The position numbers and the translations under genes were made by a program. Source: Zygnema cylindricum (Eukaryota > Streptophyta > Zygnematophyceae > Zygnematales > Zygnemataceae). Taken from it: a DNA stretch of 64,000 bases. The stretch is taken from positions 148,488 through 212,487 of the forward strand of contig JBBHKE010002363.1 of NCBI GenBank assembly GCA_037447655.1. The letters run 5' to 3'. Shown piece by piece: positions 30,731 through 40,896 of the stretch. Positions within the stretch are counted from its first letter, which is position 1; each line of letters starts with the position of its first letter. The notes beneath the pieces are model-generated. The model did not search any database. It was not told where the DNA came from and saw nothing but the letters and a program-made list of their open reading frames with translations.

Positions 30731-31252
30731 TTAAGTCCCCTCCACCACTAAGAAGGGAAGCTTAATTTTTACCCATTTTCCTCCGTCATCAGAAAACTCG
30801 AATTCCATTGCCTTGAAAATCCCATGGACGCGCTGACTGCCGTCGCTTAAGGTGCTTAAGCAAATATTGCTTGGGAAAATTTCGGGCCGGAGTTCCTTCG
30901 GCATTTTCTGCAAAGCGGAGGTGATGATGAGATTTGGGAGCGCTCCGGTGTCGACCACAACGTTATGGTATCCTGCGTACCCGTTGAGCTTAAAGTGTCC
31001 AGTTTGGTTTAGTAAGAGAGCCAATGATAAGGCTTTGTATTCCCTATCCACTATAGGGGTTTTCAAATCTATGGACAAAAAGACTACAGTTGGCGGAGTG
31101 GCCTTGTCAGGGATAGCCTTGTTGACCCTCCTTTTTCTAGAGTGGATCTCTTCTCCCGATGACTGAATGAGGAATTCTTCGGGCAGGTTATAGGAGGATG
31201 CAAGAGTCTTTACGTGGGTGAGGGCGTATGGCATGAGGTGCCGGATTAGCAT
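30731..31252 (-). CDS. Gypsy I aspartic protease region
   Basis: An uninterrupted 173-codon minus-strand frame. The retropepsin active site is VVVDTGALPNLI at about residue 107, preceded by a hydrophobic FKLNGYAGY strand, and a second strand block LPFLVVEGT closes the frame. A basic RKRRVNKA patch lies in the N-terminal part. It would cleave the element polyprotein. It is the only open part of this element, but is cut off from gag by F's LTR just upstream. Confidence 0.7.
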   Translation of the reverse strand: MLIRHLMPYALTHVKTLASSYNLPEEFLIQSSGEEIHSRKRRVNKAIPDKATPPTVVFLSIDLKTPIVDREYKALSLALLLNQTGHFKLNGYAGYHNVVVDTGALPNLIITSALQKMPKELRPEIFPSNICLSTLSDGSQRVHGIFKAMEFEFSDDGGKWVKIKLPFLVVEGT

Positions 31253-31273
31253 GATAGAAGGTTTGGAGGAAAG

Positions 31274-31477
31274 TGTTGATTTCGGAAAGCTTTAAGTCTC
31301 GGTATATTAGTGTGAGGGCAGAAAGGTAGTAATTTGCAGCGTAAGTTTCATAAAGATATGCGTCATCACTAGAGTGTAGTACAGAACAACGTAGCTGCTA
31401 TGCAGACAGAGCAGCGCAGCTGCTATGCTGACAGAGCAGCGCAGTTGCTATGCAGACAGAGCAGCGCAGGAGCGAAG
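31274..31477 (+). repeat. F 5' LTR, first part
   Basis: Starts TGTTGATTTCGG and matches the F 3' LTR at 62509. It ends with the target site CGAAG where E is inserted; the LTR continues at 37904. Confidence 0.88.
31394..31468 (+). repeat. 25-bp tandem repeat (three units) in F LTR
   Basis: Units 31394-31418, 31419-31443 and 31444-31468 each read G(C/T)TGCTATGC(A/T)GACAGAG then CAGCGCA. The 3' LTR has a diverged version near 62620-62700. Confidence 0.92.
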
Positions 31478-32516
31478 TGTTGAAATATATAGATTTCTAG
31501 AGTATTTTCTAGGTTTAAATATGTTTTTATAAAAGGAATAAGGGAAAGGACGGACAACCTGCCTTCACCTTTGCTCTCTAGCTCCCATACTTGTTGTAGT
31601 CACTGAAGGTAAGAGAGAGAGGTTGATCCATGGCTGCCTTAGTCCAACAGACAACTATTTTTAGTAGGTTACTAAAAATATACTTGACGGACCAGAGATT
31701 TGATCCCGGTACCTGCGGTTCGTCAAGTTGACCGGTAGCGGTCAGCTTTATCCTAATAGACTAGGACCAATGCTAAGTGCTATGGTATGTGATAGATATA
31801 TATTTAGTTCGAGTGGATAAAATTTATTTAACTAGAACTTTATACGGCGTACATAGATTCAGTTTTATAAAGTACGTCGTACGACGTTAATTCAAAACGG
31901 ATACCACGCATTTTATTTCGACATCGGAACAAATGCCGCGCAAGTATTTATTACGGCTAAGATTGCGTTTCGCATAAAATCCAACGGCCCATATCATCGC
32001 CAAAATCCCGGAGTGGTCACTTTGGCGTTTTGTGACGTGGCATGATCTGGAGACACGTGGAGAGATGACATTCGGTCATAGGAATTCCGAGGAACGTACG
32101 GACGAGTGAAAAGCGGACACGCGTCCACTTAATAGCCTTGTCGTACATAGGCCGTACAAAAGGTACATCGGCAGTAGTACTTTTGTGTACGATACAGTAA
32201 TCTGATTGGTCCGTACTTCAGTAGATAGGAGTTATTAGAGAGAATCAGGACTTAGAAAATTTTGGTAGGTAGTCACCTCTCCCTTTGAGAGTTTGTACAA
32301 ATTGGCATTTTTACTGCCTCATAACTTATCGGCTGGTTGGTTGTTTTCAGTGATTCTTTTTGCTACAGACTCAGGGGAGTCTAGGCTGCACAGGGGTGCA
32401 GTCAAATTGTCTGTTTGCCTTCTAAGGCAGAAGTGGTCGTGGCTTAAAGTGGGTTAGTTAAATACTATCTAGAGGCTTCCTATATTCTGTAGTCCAATGG
32501 AGGACACAGAATTGCA
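31478..32516 (+). repeat. Element E 5' LTR
   Basis: 1039 bp, TGTTGAAATA to AATTGCA. Mid-LTR inverted repeat arms are 31683-31693 and 31717-31727 (11 bp, one G-T pair). Six GTAC motifs lie at about 32135-32215. Leader hairpins GACTC[AGGG]GAGTC 32368-32381 and CTGCA[CAGGGG]TGCAG 32386-32401. The LTR-borne gag ATG is at 32497. Confidence 0.96.
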
Positions 32517-33588
32517 GGTTATGGGCCCACCCTCTAGGGTGCCCACCTTCAATGGATCTGGGTTCATCTATTGGGAAGCCATGATGATGGGAGCTTTGTG
32601 TGAAAAACGATACTGGGGTATCGTCAGTGGACAAGTGAAACGTCCACCTTCGGGAACTCCACCAGGATTTGGGGGAGTAAGGTTTTCTGCAACAACGGCT
32701 GCCTCAGTGGAGGAGGCAGATGATAGGGACAGCAGTGTGTCCGAAAAGGAAAAAGGGAAGGAGACACCCCTCACTCCTATTGCCACAGTATCGGGAGCGG
32801 CGACCGTGAAGACCGTGGAGAACGATACTCAAATGTGGGAGGATGTAAACATGGCTGCCAAGAACTTCATTCTGAGGCACCTCACTCAAGGTTTGGCCAC
32901 TCCTCATCTTCACATTTACAAGGCCCAGGAGTTGTGGGAGAGTTTAGTGGAGATTTATAGAGCTGGAACTATTCAGGAGCTCCAGTTGGCTGAGCAAAAG
33001 CTATTGAGTTACACTTACAAAGGAGGAAAGATATTAGATTACTGTAATGATCTTTCTTGTTTGTATATGGAAATGGAAAGTGCCGGGTGGACAGGTACAA
33101 TGAAAATGAAAGTTAACACCCTTATCATGAAATTACCAGATGAGTTCGAAAACATAGTGTACCGAGTACAGGGAATGCCTGATAGTTCATGGAAATGGAA
33201 CACAGTAGTCAGGATGATACTTGTGCAGGAAAACACAATGGAGATTAGGAGAGGAGGAAAGAGCATTCAAGCTCTAGCAGCAGGAGGGGACCGATGGGGG
33301 AAGGACCCGAAGAAACCTTATAGAGGGGAAAGAGATCATTCTGGGGGACAGAGGCCCCCAAAGGGTCTTTGTCATTATTGCAAAAAGCCGGGACACTTTA
33401 TTGCAGATTGTGTCAAGCTATCAGAGCTGAGGCTTCAAGAGAACCGTGGAGGAGGTTCTTTCGGAGGAAAGAAAAAGGCACTTGTGGTTACAAAAGTGTC
33501 AAAAGAAACCGAGGATGAGTCCTCTGAGGAGGATGGGGAGCTTCTTCTTGACGAGAGTCTGGAGGAGAAGGAGATCCCTCGGAGGTAG
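32497..33588 (+). CDS. Element E Gag
   Basis: A 363-codon open frame. It begins MEDTELQ in the LTR, then MGPPSRVPTFNGSGFIYWEAMM. Capsid-type blocks are FILRHLTQGL, ELWESLVEIYRAG and ILDYCNDLSCLY. The zinc knuckle CHYCKKPGHFIADC (about residues 287-300) has all CCHC residues. An acidic segment (EDESSEEDGELLLDE) precedes the stop. That stop is TAG (33586-33588) at the place where D has Gln (CAG), so it is more likely a decayed polyprotein codon than a programmed stop, though readthrough cannot be excluded. Confidence 0.9.
   Translation: MEDTELQVMGPPSRVPTFNGSGFIYWEAMMMGALCEKRYWGIVSGQVKRPPSGTPPGFGGVRFSATTAASVEEADDRDSSVSEKEKGKETPLTPIATVSGAATVKTVENDTQMWEDVNMAAKNFILRHLTQGLATPHLHIYKAQELWESLVEIYRAGTIQELQLAEQKLLSYTYKGGKILDYCNDLSCLYMEMESAGWTGTMKMKVNTLIMKLPDEFENIVYRVQGMPDSSWKWNTVVRMILVQENTMEIRRGGKSIQALAAGGDRWGKDPKKPYRGERDHSGGQRPPKGLCHYCKKPGHFIADCVKLSELRLQENRGGGSFGGKKKALVVTKVSKETEDESSEEDGELLLDESLEEKEIPRR
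32517..32531 (+). promoter_or_regulatory. Primer binding site of element E
   Basis: GGTTATGGGCCCACC abutting the LTR, a 15-base match to the complement of the initiator tRNA-Met anticodon arm. Its ATG (32521) is in the gag frame. Confidence 0.87.
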
Positions 33589-35055
33589 AAGTGTGTCTTA
33601 GGAGCAATTCGGGAAGCTCCACAGGAAGGATGGATCATCGACTCAGGTGCATCCATGCATATGTGTCGTGATAAAGAACTCTTCACTAAGCTAAGAAAAA
33701 TTCCTACTGTAGAGATAGAGTATGGGGATGGGAGAGTGGTTACTACAGATCTAGTGGGATTAGTAGATATGAAAGTCTTAGTGGAGGGTAAGACTTCTAT
33801 ACTTACATTCTCAGATGTACTTTACATTCCTCAGCTGAGTAAAAATCTTGTCTCTACGTCTGTGTTAGATGACAAAGAGTTTGATACTTTCACCAAAAAG
33901 GGAGTCTTTACAGCTAAGTATGGGAATGAAGTTTACTTCACAGCAGATAAGGGTAGCCAAGGAATGTTTAGGCTTAACCTGAGTAATGAAAAGAAGAATG
34001 CTTATTATGTTGGTGTTCCTAAGGTGATGATTTGGCATAAGCGATTGGGGCATGTGCATTTTGATAGGTTGAGGGAAATGAAAAAGCTTGGGGTAGTAGA
34101 TGGCATTCAGTTTGAGGATAATGAAATGATGGATGATTGTAGTGGTTGTGCTCAAGGTAAGGCTCACAAACTTCCCTTTCCCAAAGCCGCCACATATAGA
34201 GGTGAGAGAGTGTTAGATTTGGTCCACACAAATATTTGGGGACCTTTAAAAGTACCTTCGGTTGGAGGAAAGAGATTTATGATGACAATAACTGATGAGT
34301 GGTCTAGATACTCTAGAGTCTACTTTCTGAAAACAAAGTCTGAAGCATCAACTTACTTCAAAGAATATAAAGCTTGGAGTGAGAAGTTGCATGAAACCTC
34401 GATTAAGAGGATAAGGAGTGATAATGGGGGAGAATATACCTCTAACGAGTTTGAGGAATATCTGAGAGATGAGGGAGTGCAGCACCAGAAAACTGTACCA
34501 TATAATCCGGAACAAAATGGGGTAGCTGAGAGGTTGAATCGAACACTAGGAGATAGTGTGCGCAGTATGTTGGCAGACAAGAAAATAGGAAAGAGATTTT
34601 GGGCAGAAGCAATGAACTGTGCCAACTACATTAAGAATAGAGTCCTTACCTCAGCTGTAAAGGGAGTGACACCTTATGAGAGATGGGTTGGAAGGAAACC
34701 AGATATCTCACACCTTAAAGTATTTGGTAGCCAAGTGTACAGTCTTGACACAGATAGGAAGAACTGGAAACTAGATGCTAAGGGAAAACCTGGATACTTT
34801 GTGGGATATGATGAGGATGTTAAGGGATATAGAGTCTATGACTTAGTAAAGAAAGATATCATTCTGGTCAAACACTTAGTTGTCATGGATGAAGGGAAGT
34901 CACTTGACCCCTTCAAATATACAAAGAAGATAAGGATCAGATTTGAGTCCGAAAGTGATGAGAATTTGGTAGTTCCCGAAAGGGACATAAGTGAAACTGT
35001 GATTACAGATTGAGGGGAGATCGAAGATACAGGAGACTCACCGGAAACCTCACAT
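33589..35055 (+). pseudogene. Element E protease-integrase
   Basis: In frame with gag after the TAG. Protease WIIDSGASMHMC is at about 33631-33666. The 452-codon open stretch from 33655 holds HHCC (HKRLGH, CSGCAQGK), DDE blocks LVHTNIWG (about 34218; D-to-N at the first catalytic aspartate), RSDNGGEYTSNEF (about 34412) and NGVAERLNR (about 34517), then GYDEDVKGYRVYD. TGA at 35011-35013 ends it, one transition from CGA. The Asn for the first acidic residue would inactivate the enzyme. Confidence 0.9.
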
Positions 35056-36290
35056 ACTCCTATGGACTTCGAGGAGATAGAAGAAGCGGGACAAGAACCG
35101 GTTTTCATGGACAGGGGAGCCAATGGGACAGTGAGAAGAAATCCAAGACTTCCATCCATTCCAGCTTCGGAGTTTGAGGGAGGAAGGAGGAGTAGCAAAA
35201 AGATACAGGAAAAACAAGCTGCCCATAAGGTAACTAAGCTATCGCACCCAGATGAGCCTCAGTCTTACTTAGAGGCAGTGAATAGTCCAGAGAAAGAAAG
35301 ATGGATTAGAGCCATAAATGATGAGATGGCTTCTATCATGGAAGCAAATACTTGGGAACTAGCGGATTGCCCTCCAGACAGAAAACCTATTGGATGTAAA
35401 TGGGTATTTAAACTAAAACTGAACCCAGATAATACAATTGAGAGGTATAAAGCTCGATTGGTAGCAAAAAGGTTCACCCAAAAAGAGGGGATTGACTATG
35501 AGGAGACCTTTGCCCCAGTTGTTCGGTTCCCATCGATAAGGATTCTCCTCAGTCTGGCCGCAGCGGAAGACATGGAAATACACTAGATGGACATAAAGAC
35601 TGCGTTTCTTAATGGTGAGTTAGAGGAAGAAATTTTTATGAGGCAACCCGAGGGGTTTGTGGAAGAAGGAGAAGAGAGCAAAGTCTGCAGGCTCATAAAG
35701 TCCTTATATGGACTGAAACAGGCTCCCTGACAGTGGAACAAGAAACTAGATGAGTTTCTCACCGATCTGGGATACATCCGGATCAGCTCTGACCATTCTA
35801 TCTATATGTTTGAAGATGAGAATGGTGTCATTTTTATTGCAATTTATGTGGATGATCTGCTTGTGTTAAGTAAGTCTTTGGAGAATATCAATAGGCTAAA
35901 GAAAGATCTTAGGGGCAGATTTGATATGAAGGATTTAGGGGAGGCAAAATACATTTTGGGGATCCAAATGGAGAGAGATAGGGGGAAGAAGATTATCAGA
36001 CTTACTCAGAAAGAAGCAATAGGTAATATGCTTGAGAAATTCCAGATGGAAAATGCTAACAGTTGTACCACTCCTATGGACTTGAAAAAAGTAAGTGATG
36101 GGAGTGTAGAAGGAGGAGTGATGATCTTAGACGATCAGATGAGTCCAGAGGAGAGAGAGTTCATGAAGTCTATCCATTATAGACAGGTCGTAGGAAACTT
36201 AATCTATTGTATGAACTGTACCAGGCCGGACATAGCGGCAGCAGTTGGAGTACTCAGTAGGAGTCTTAATGATCCTAGGAAGAGAGACTG
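35056..36290 (+). pseudogene. Element E reverse transcriptase
   Basis: Starts in the linker (NPRLPSIPAS). RT blocks [46 protein letters not shown], then after the stop at 35584 [18 protein letters not shown], and the active site YVDDLLVLSKS near 35846. Stops are TAG for Gln (35584-35586, HQMD in D), TGA for Arg (35728-35730, PRQW in D) and TGA for Trp (36289-36291). Otherwise the frame is continuous. Confidence 0.9.
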
Positions 36291-36842
36291 AGAGGCAGCG
36301 AAGAGAGTCATGAGATATCTGGTTGGAACCAAAGAATTATGGTTGCATTTGGGAGGGGAGCACACTGATATCACCACTTGGAGTGACGCCAGTTATGGGG
36401 ATGCACCTATGAGAAGATGCACTTCTGGATATGTTTTGTATGTGGGGGAAGGTGCTTGCTGTTGGAGCAGTAAGCAACAAAAGGTGGTTGCTCAGTCTAC
36501 TATGGAGGCTGAGTATATGGCGTCTTGTTCTGCTGTAAAAGAACTAATGTGGGTGAAATCATTGTTACAAGAACTGGGATATATGAAGGAGGGAGTGCAT
36601 GAAATCTTTTGCGATAACCAAGCTGCAATTGCAATTAGAGCCAATCCAAAACACCATTTCAAAGCAAAACATATGGACATAAGATTAAGCTTCATAAGAG
36701 AAAAAGTTGAAAATAAAATTTTGAATCTTGTGTAAAGACCTGATGAAGAAATGGTGGCTGACATGATGACCAAACCTGTGCCCTCTCCTAAACTAAAATA
36801 TTGTCGGGAAAAATGCAAGTTGAAAGAAAAATTAAAATTAGA
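36291..36842 (+). pseudogene. Element E RNase H
   Basis: Keeps WSDASYGDAPMRRC, STMEAEYMASC, CDNQAAIAI, HMDIRLSF and DMMTKPVPSPKL, covering the expected acidic residues. A TAA at 36733-36735 stands where relatives have Tyr. The frame ends at TAG 36843-36845, and the polypurine tract AATAAGGGGAG directly precedes the 3' LTR. Confidence 0.9.
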
Positions 36843-36859
36843 CTAGAAAATAAGGGGAG

Positions 36860-37898
36860 TGTTGAAATTTATGGATTTCTAGAGTATTTTCTAGGTTTAA
36901 ATATGTTTTTATAAAAGGAAAAAGGGAAAGGACGGACAGTCTGCCTCCACCTCCGCTCTCTAGCTCCCATACTTGTTGTAGTCACTGAAGGTAAGAGAGA
37001 GAGGTTGATCCATGGCTGCCTTAGTCCAACAGACAGCTATTTTTAGTAGGTTACTAAAAATATACTTGACGGACCAGAGATTTGATCCCGGTACCCGCGG
37101 TTCGTCAAGTTGACCGGTAGCGGTCAGCTTTATCCTAATAGACTAGGACCAATGCTAAGTGCTATGGTATGTGATAGATATATATTTAGTTCGAGTGGAT
37201 AAAATTCATTTAACTAGAACTTTATACGGCGTACATAGATTCAGTTTTATAAAGTACGTCGTACGACATTAATTCAAAACGGATACCACGCATTTTATTT
37301 CGACATCGGAACAAATGCCGCGCAAGTATTTATTACGGCTAAGATTGCGTTTCCCATAAAATCCAACGGCGCATATCATCGCCGAAATCCCGGAGTGGTC
37401 ACTTTGGCGTTTTGTGACGTGGCATGATCTGGAGACACGTGGAGAGATGACATTCGGTCATAGGAATTCCGAGGAACGTATGGACGAGTGAAAAGCGGAC
37501 ACGCGTCCACTTAATAGCCTTGTCGTACATAGGCCGTACAAAAGGTACATCGGCAGTAGTACTTTTGTGTACGATACAGTAATCTGATTGGTCCGTACTT
37601 CAGTAGATAGGAGTTATTAGAGAGAATCAGGACTTAGAAAATTTTGGTAGGTAGTCACCTCTCCCTTTGAGAGTTTGTACAAATTGGCATTTTTACTGCC
37701 TCATAACTTATCGGCTGGTTGGCCGTTTTCAGTGATTCTTTTTGCTACGGACTCAGGGGAGTCCAGGCTGCACAGGGGTGCAGTCAAATTGTCAGTTTGC
37801 CTTCTAGGGCAGAAGTGGTCGTGGCTTAAAGTGGGTGAGTTAAATACTATCTAGAGGCTTCCTGTATTCTGTAGTCTAATGGAGGACACAGAATTGCA
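36860..37898 (+). repeat. Element E 3' LTR
   Basis: 1039 bp, TGTTGAAATT to AATTGCA. Inverted repeat at about 37064-37109; hairpins at 37750-37763 and CTGCA[CAGGGG]TGCAG 37768-37783. Confidence 0.96.
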
Positions 37899-37903
37899 CG
37901 AAG

Positions 37904-38565
37904 CTGCGGTTACTTTCGATATGATCCGTACAGACAACGCAACTGTTGCTGTCTTGGATATGATTCGGTGCGGGACACCGCAGCCGCGGGTGATGTGAAT
38001 GTGATCCAATAATGGACAACGCAGCTGGGATTGATATGAATCAAATCAACGGACGAGATTCATAAGAGTATCACAAGTGACTTAGCCGACAAGTATTTGT
38101 ACAATCACTTAATATATATTCTGAGTAATATTGACTATACCATGATAGATTGGGTTGGCACGATTAGGAACACGTAGATCACAGTAGATGGGTTGATTTT
38201 GGACGTACCTCTCAGGTACACTTGTCTCGGCGATAGAACACCGAAAGTGTAAGAATTAGGACTTAGAGCTTTTTAATGTATCCAGACTTCTAAGTAGTAA
38301 AACTGCAAACAGTTTTTTGGGAAAATTTTGAGTATTATATCTTGAGTGTTGTCGGGCCAATTGTGCTAATACTTTGGGAGTTGATAGTTTTTATAATACT
38401 CTATATTGTGTTATAGTTTTGTGAGGTTTGGATGTTTTTGCAAGAAATGGTGAGCACTTGAAAACAACTATTTGGTAAGATTCTTGATAGCTTCTGAGAG
38501 TGTATCATGTCTACTTCTACTACTACTGCTGCTCCTCAACCTGCACCGTTGGTCGTAGATTAACA
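37904..38565 (+). repeat. F 5' LTR, second part
   Basis: Continues the LTR interrupted by E, with CTGCGGTTACTTTCGATATG also found at about 62742 in the 3' LTR. Ends GATTAACA before the PBS. An ATG at 38507 opens 18 codons (MSTSTTTAAPQP) in the gag frame, then TAA formed by the LTR's last bases. Confidence 0.85.
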
Positions 38566-38576
38566 GGTTATGGGCC
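38566..38576 (+). promoter_or_regulatory. Primer binding site of element F
   Basis: GGTTATGGGCC follows the LTR end, an 11-base match to the complement of the initiator tRNA-Met anticodon arm. As in the A-H superfamily, the embedded ATG (38570) opens gag, although F's LTR is a different sequence. Confidence 0.75.
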
Positions 38577-38997
38577 TTTCTTCAAGAATTCCTATCTTAT
38601 CCGGGGAAAAGTATGTTTACTTGGTCAATATGGTGGAGACACATTTTGAGAATGTCAATCTTTTTGATATATTGGATGGTTCGCTGGATGAATCTGATCC
38701 GTCATGGTCTAAGAAAAATACACACGCTCGTTCTATTCTAAAATTTTGTATATCTGAGGACTTAGCTATGTCTCGGATAAAAATGAAAAAAGCAATTGAT
38801 ATCTGGAAATCCTTTAAAAATGATTATGAAAAGGCTAATGTCCAGGACGAGCTTCTATTGGCTGGAAAAATTTGGGACAATAAATACACTGGCGGTACAA
38901 TGGCTAAATAATCTAACAAATTTCGCATTCTTGTAGATGCACATGTTTGTGTAGGTGGTGTGTTTCCTCTGTTTCAACAGGCAACTTTGCTCATGAG
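38570..38997 (+). pseudogene. Element F gag, first part
   Basis: MGLSSRIPILSGEKYVYLVNMVETHF is the typical copia Gag start. It continues through IWKSFKNDYEKANVQDELLLAGK, with a TAA at 38909-38911, and stays readable to LLM at the insertion site of J (ATGAG, 38993-38997). The second part resumes at 46295. Confidence 0.82.
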
Positions 38998-39480
38998 TGT
39001 AATAGGGTTACAATTTTCGGGTACTTTGTAGCTAGGGATATGCTGCTATAGTTGCGGTTCCAGAGTAGCGCAGCTGCGATTCCAGACCAGCGCAGCGTAG
39101 CAGCATAGCAACTTAGCGGCGTAGCAATTTAGTAGCGCCGCAACATAGCACCGCAGCATAGCAACGCCGTAGAATTTAGAATGAGCAGTATGGGTCTGGA
39201 AGAATGTTTGGATAGATCTAGGTTGACCGGAAAGGTCCACGTGTACAGTTGTACGGTACTAGTTTGACTAGCAGCTAGTTAGTTTAAATAGTCAGGTAGG
39301 CTTGTGAATAGAGCACTTCAAGTAGACCTACGCAGCGAGCGCAACCTTGTACTCTCTTCCAAGTAATAAAGCGCAACCTTGTCTGCTAGTGCTGTGTGCT
39401 CCTACTGTTGCTACGGGAAGATCCTTGGTGATTTCCGCTGTGCATTGTGGTGTGGTGTGTGCACCATTGACCCTTTTACA
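38998..39480 (+). repeat. Chromovirus J 5' LTR
   Basis: 483 bp. Rich in AGCGCAGC, AGCATAGCAAC and similar motifs at about 39065-39175. AATAAAG at about 39365 may be a polyadenylation signal. Confidence 0.96.
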
Positions 39481-39481
39481 C

Positions 39482-39495
39482 TGGTATCGGAGTCA
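39482..39495 (+). promoter_or_regulatory. Primer binding site of J
   Basis: TGGTATCGGAGTCA one base after the LTR, close to the standard TGGTATCAGAGC complementary to the 3' end of initiator tRNA-Met. Unlike the copia elements here, J uses the tRNA 3' end. Confidence 0.85.
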
Positions 39496-39514
39496 TTTCC
39501 CGTGACTCGACAGG

Positions 39515-40425
39515 ATGGATGAACACGGCGTATCCACTACAGAAATGTTGGCGCAAGTTCTCAAGGAGTTGGAAAGTGTGAGATTACAGAACTCGCAGCT
39601 GAGCAACACCGTCGCAACCTTGGAGTCTCGTCTAGGGGAGCGACCTCATGGAGGCATAGAGAGAGACTCTAGAAGACCGAAATTAAGGCTTCCTGATGAG
39701 TTTGACCCTGCAAGACACAAGAACCTTGACACATGGCTATTCTCCGTTGCGAACTATCTCGAGAATTTTCTTAGCCTATCGGATCGTGAGAAGATTCACT
39801 ACGCGGGTGGCCTTGTTAAAGGGGCAGCGGGGGCATGGTGGAGGACATTGGTGGAGAACAATGAGATACTGACCGTCTGGGCGCTCTTCGTTCAACTTCT
39901 CTGCGACACTTGGCAGCCCGTCAAAACGGTGAAGGCGGCAAGAGATAAGGTCGCAGTATTGAAGCAACGAACTTCAGTGATGGAGTTTACGCAGCGATTT
40001 TTGGAGTGCAAAGTTCAAATACCTACGATGACGGAGAATGAAGCCGTGGATCGCTACGTGAAGGGGTTAAATCGTCTTTTCGTAGGGATGTGGAAGAATG
40101 GCTTGCTCGGGAAAGCACGACTCCTACTCTCTCGGCAATCATCCAGTTTGTGGAGCCGACCGATTCGGTCGACTTTAATTTCCGGAGACCTTATCACTAC
40201 GGGTCGAGCAGTAGCGGAGGAAACCGAGAGATGAAGGTCCAACCCCCATGGAGCTCGGCGCAATTAATGAGGATAAGGAAGTGGTCAATGTCCTGCGGAG
40301 AAAGAAGAAACCTACCAAGACCAAGACCAATGACTTATCCCCCGAGGAAATCCTGCGGAGGAGGCAAAATGGCCTATGCTTCTAGTGCGGTTCCCCAGAT
40401 CATATGGCTCGAGAATGTTCAAAGC
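39515..40425 (+). pseudogene. Chromovirus J gag
   Basis: Opens MDEHGVSTTEMLAQVLKEL with a short coiled-coil segment (LESVRLQNSQLSNTVATLE). The capsid part LRLPDEFDPARHKNLDTWLF, VKGAAGAWWRTL, VMEFTQRFLECK and VDRYVKGLN is the chromovirus Gag retrotransposon domain. The frame shifts near 40100, and a zinc knuckle at about 40377-40418 reads CF*CGSPDHMAREC, with a TAG inside the CX2C. A decayed copy. Confidence 0.85.
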
Positions 40426-40896
40426 GGAAAGGTCCAAAAAACGGAAAACTTACCGTTATGAGATTAGCCGGTGAAGGAGGAGACCCTTTGATATTTCGGG
40501 GTCAAATAAGAATGAGCGCAGCTAACTTTATGGTGGACTCCGGATCATCGGGGAACTTCATTAACGAGGCGACGGTGGAAAGGTTGAAACTTCCTCTTGT
40601 GGTACTAAAGGATCATCAGTCGGTACAATTGGCCGACGGAAGTTCCTTATCGATTACCCATCGTACCCTAAGGTTACGCGTTGGTATTGAGAAATTTTGA
40701 TGGTACGACACGCTTCATGTATTACCTGTTGTGGACCATGAGGTAATCTTGGGGAAGCCGTGGCTGCAAAAAAGGAATCCGACGATCTATTGGAGAAGTG
40801 GCGCCATGAGAGTCAAGAAAGGTGAAAAAGAGTTTGAGGTAAAAGCGGGGAGCGGCTGGTAAGGAAGCGGAAGAGGGACGCCTGCTTTCGGCCTTA
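40404..40896 (+). pseudogene. Chromovirus J protease
   Basis: The frame from 40404 to 40700 holds the retropepsin site FMVDSGSSGNFINE (about residues 43-56) and a VQLADGSSL flap-like segment. It ends at TGA 40698-40700, then resumes in frame with WYDTLHVLPV, EVILGKPWLQKRNP, the usual C-terminal block before RT, to about 40860. Confidence 0.82.

Larger units (their letters stand above)
24685..31273 (-). mobile_element. Ty3/gypsy retrotransposon I, internal region (minus strand)
   Basis: On the minus strand the order is protease (31252-30731), a long spacer, RT, RNase H and integrase (to 24844): the Ty3/gypsy order. A solo copia LTR splits RT (27317-28557). Its upstream part (gag, 5' LTR) is cut off at 31273 by insertion of copia F and would resume beyond the window. 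A second fragment of the same family is at 3872-5294. Confidence 0.88.
31478..37898 (+). mobile_element. Ty1/copia retrotransposon E, full length, TSD CGAAG
   Basis: 6421 bp. Both LTRs are 1039 bp; the duplicated site CGAAG is at 31473-31477 and 37899-37903; PBS, gag, protease, integrase, RT, RNase H and polypurine tract are all present. LTRs differ at roughly 25-30 sites by eye, mostly transitions. Few frameshifts are evident, but several in-frame stops make it inactive. It is the best preserved copy of the superfamily here. Confidence 0.97.

Noticed and set aside
32497-36842. Alternative genetic code reading UAA/UAG as Gln (as in some green algae), since several stops sit at Gln positions
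   Set aside because: TGA stops at Arg and Trp codons, TAA/TAG at Lys, Glu and Tyr positions, and frameshifts occur in the same elements; ordinary decay explains all of them, and terminal stops are also TAG or TAA.
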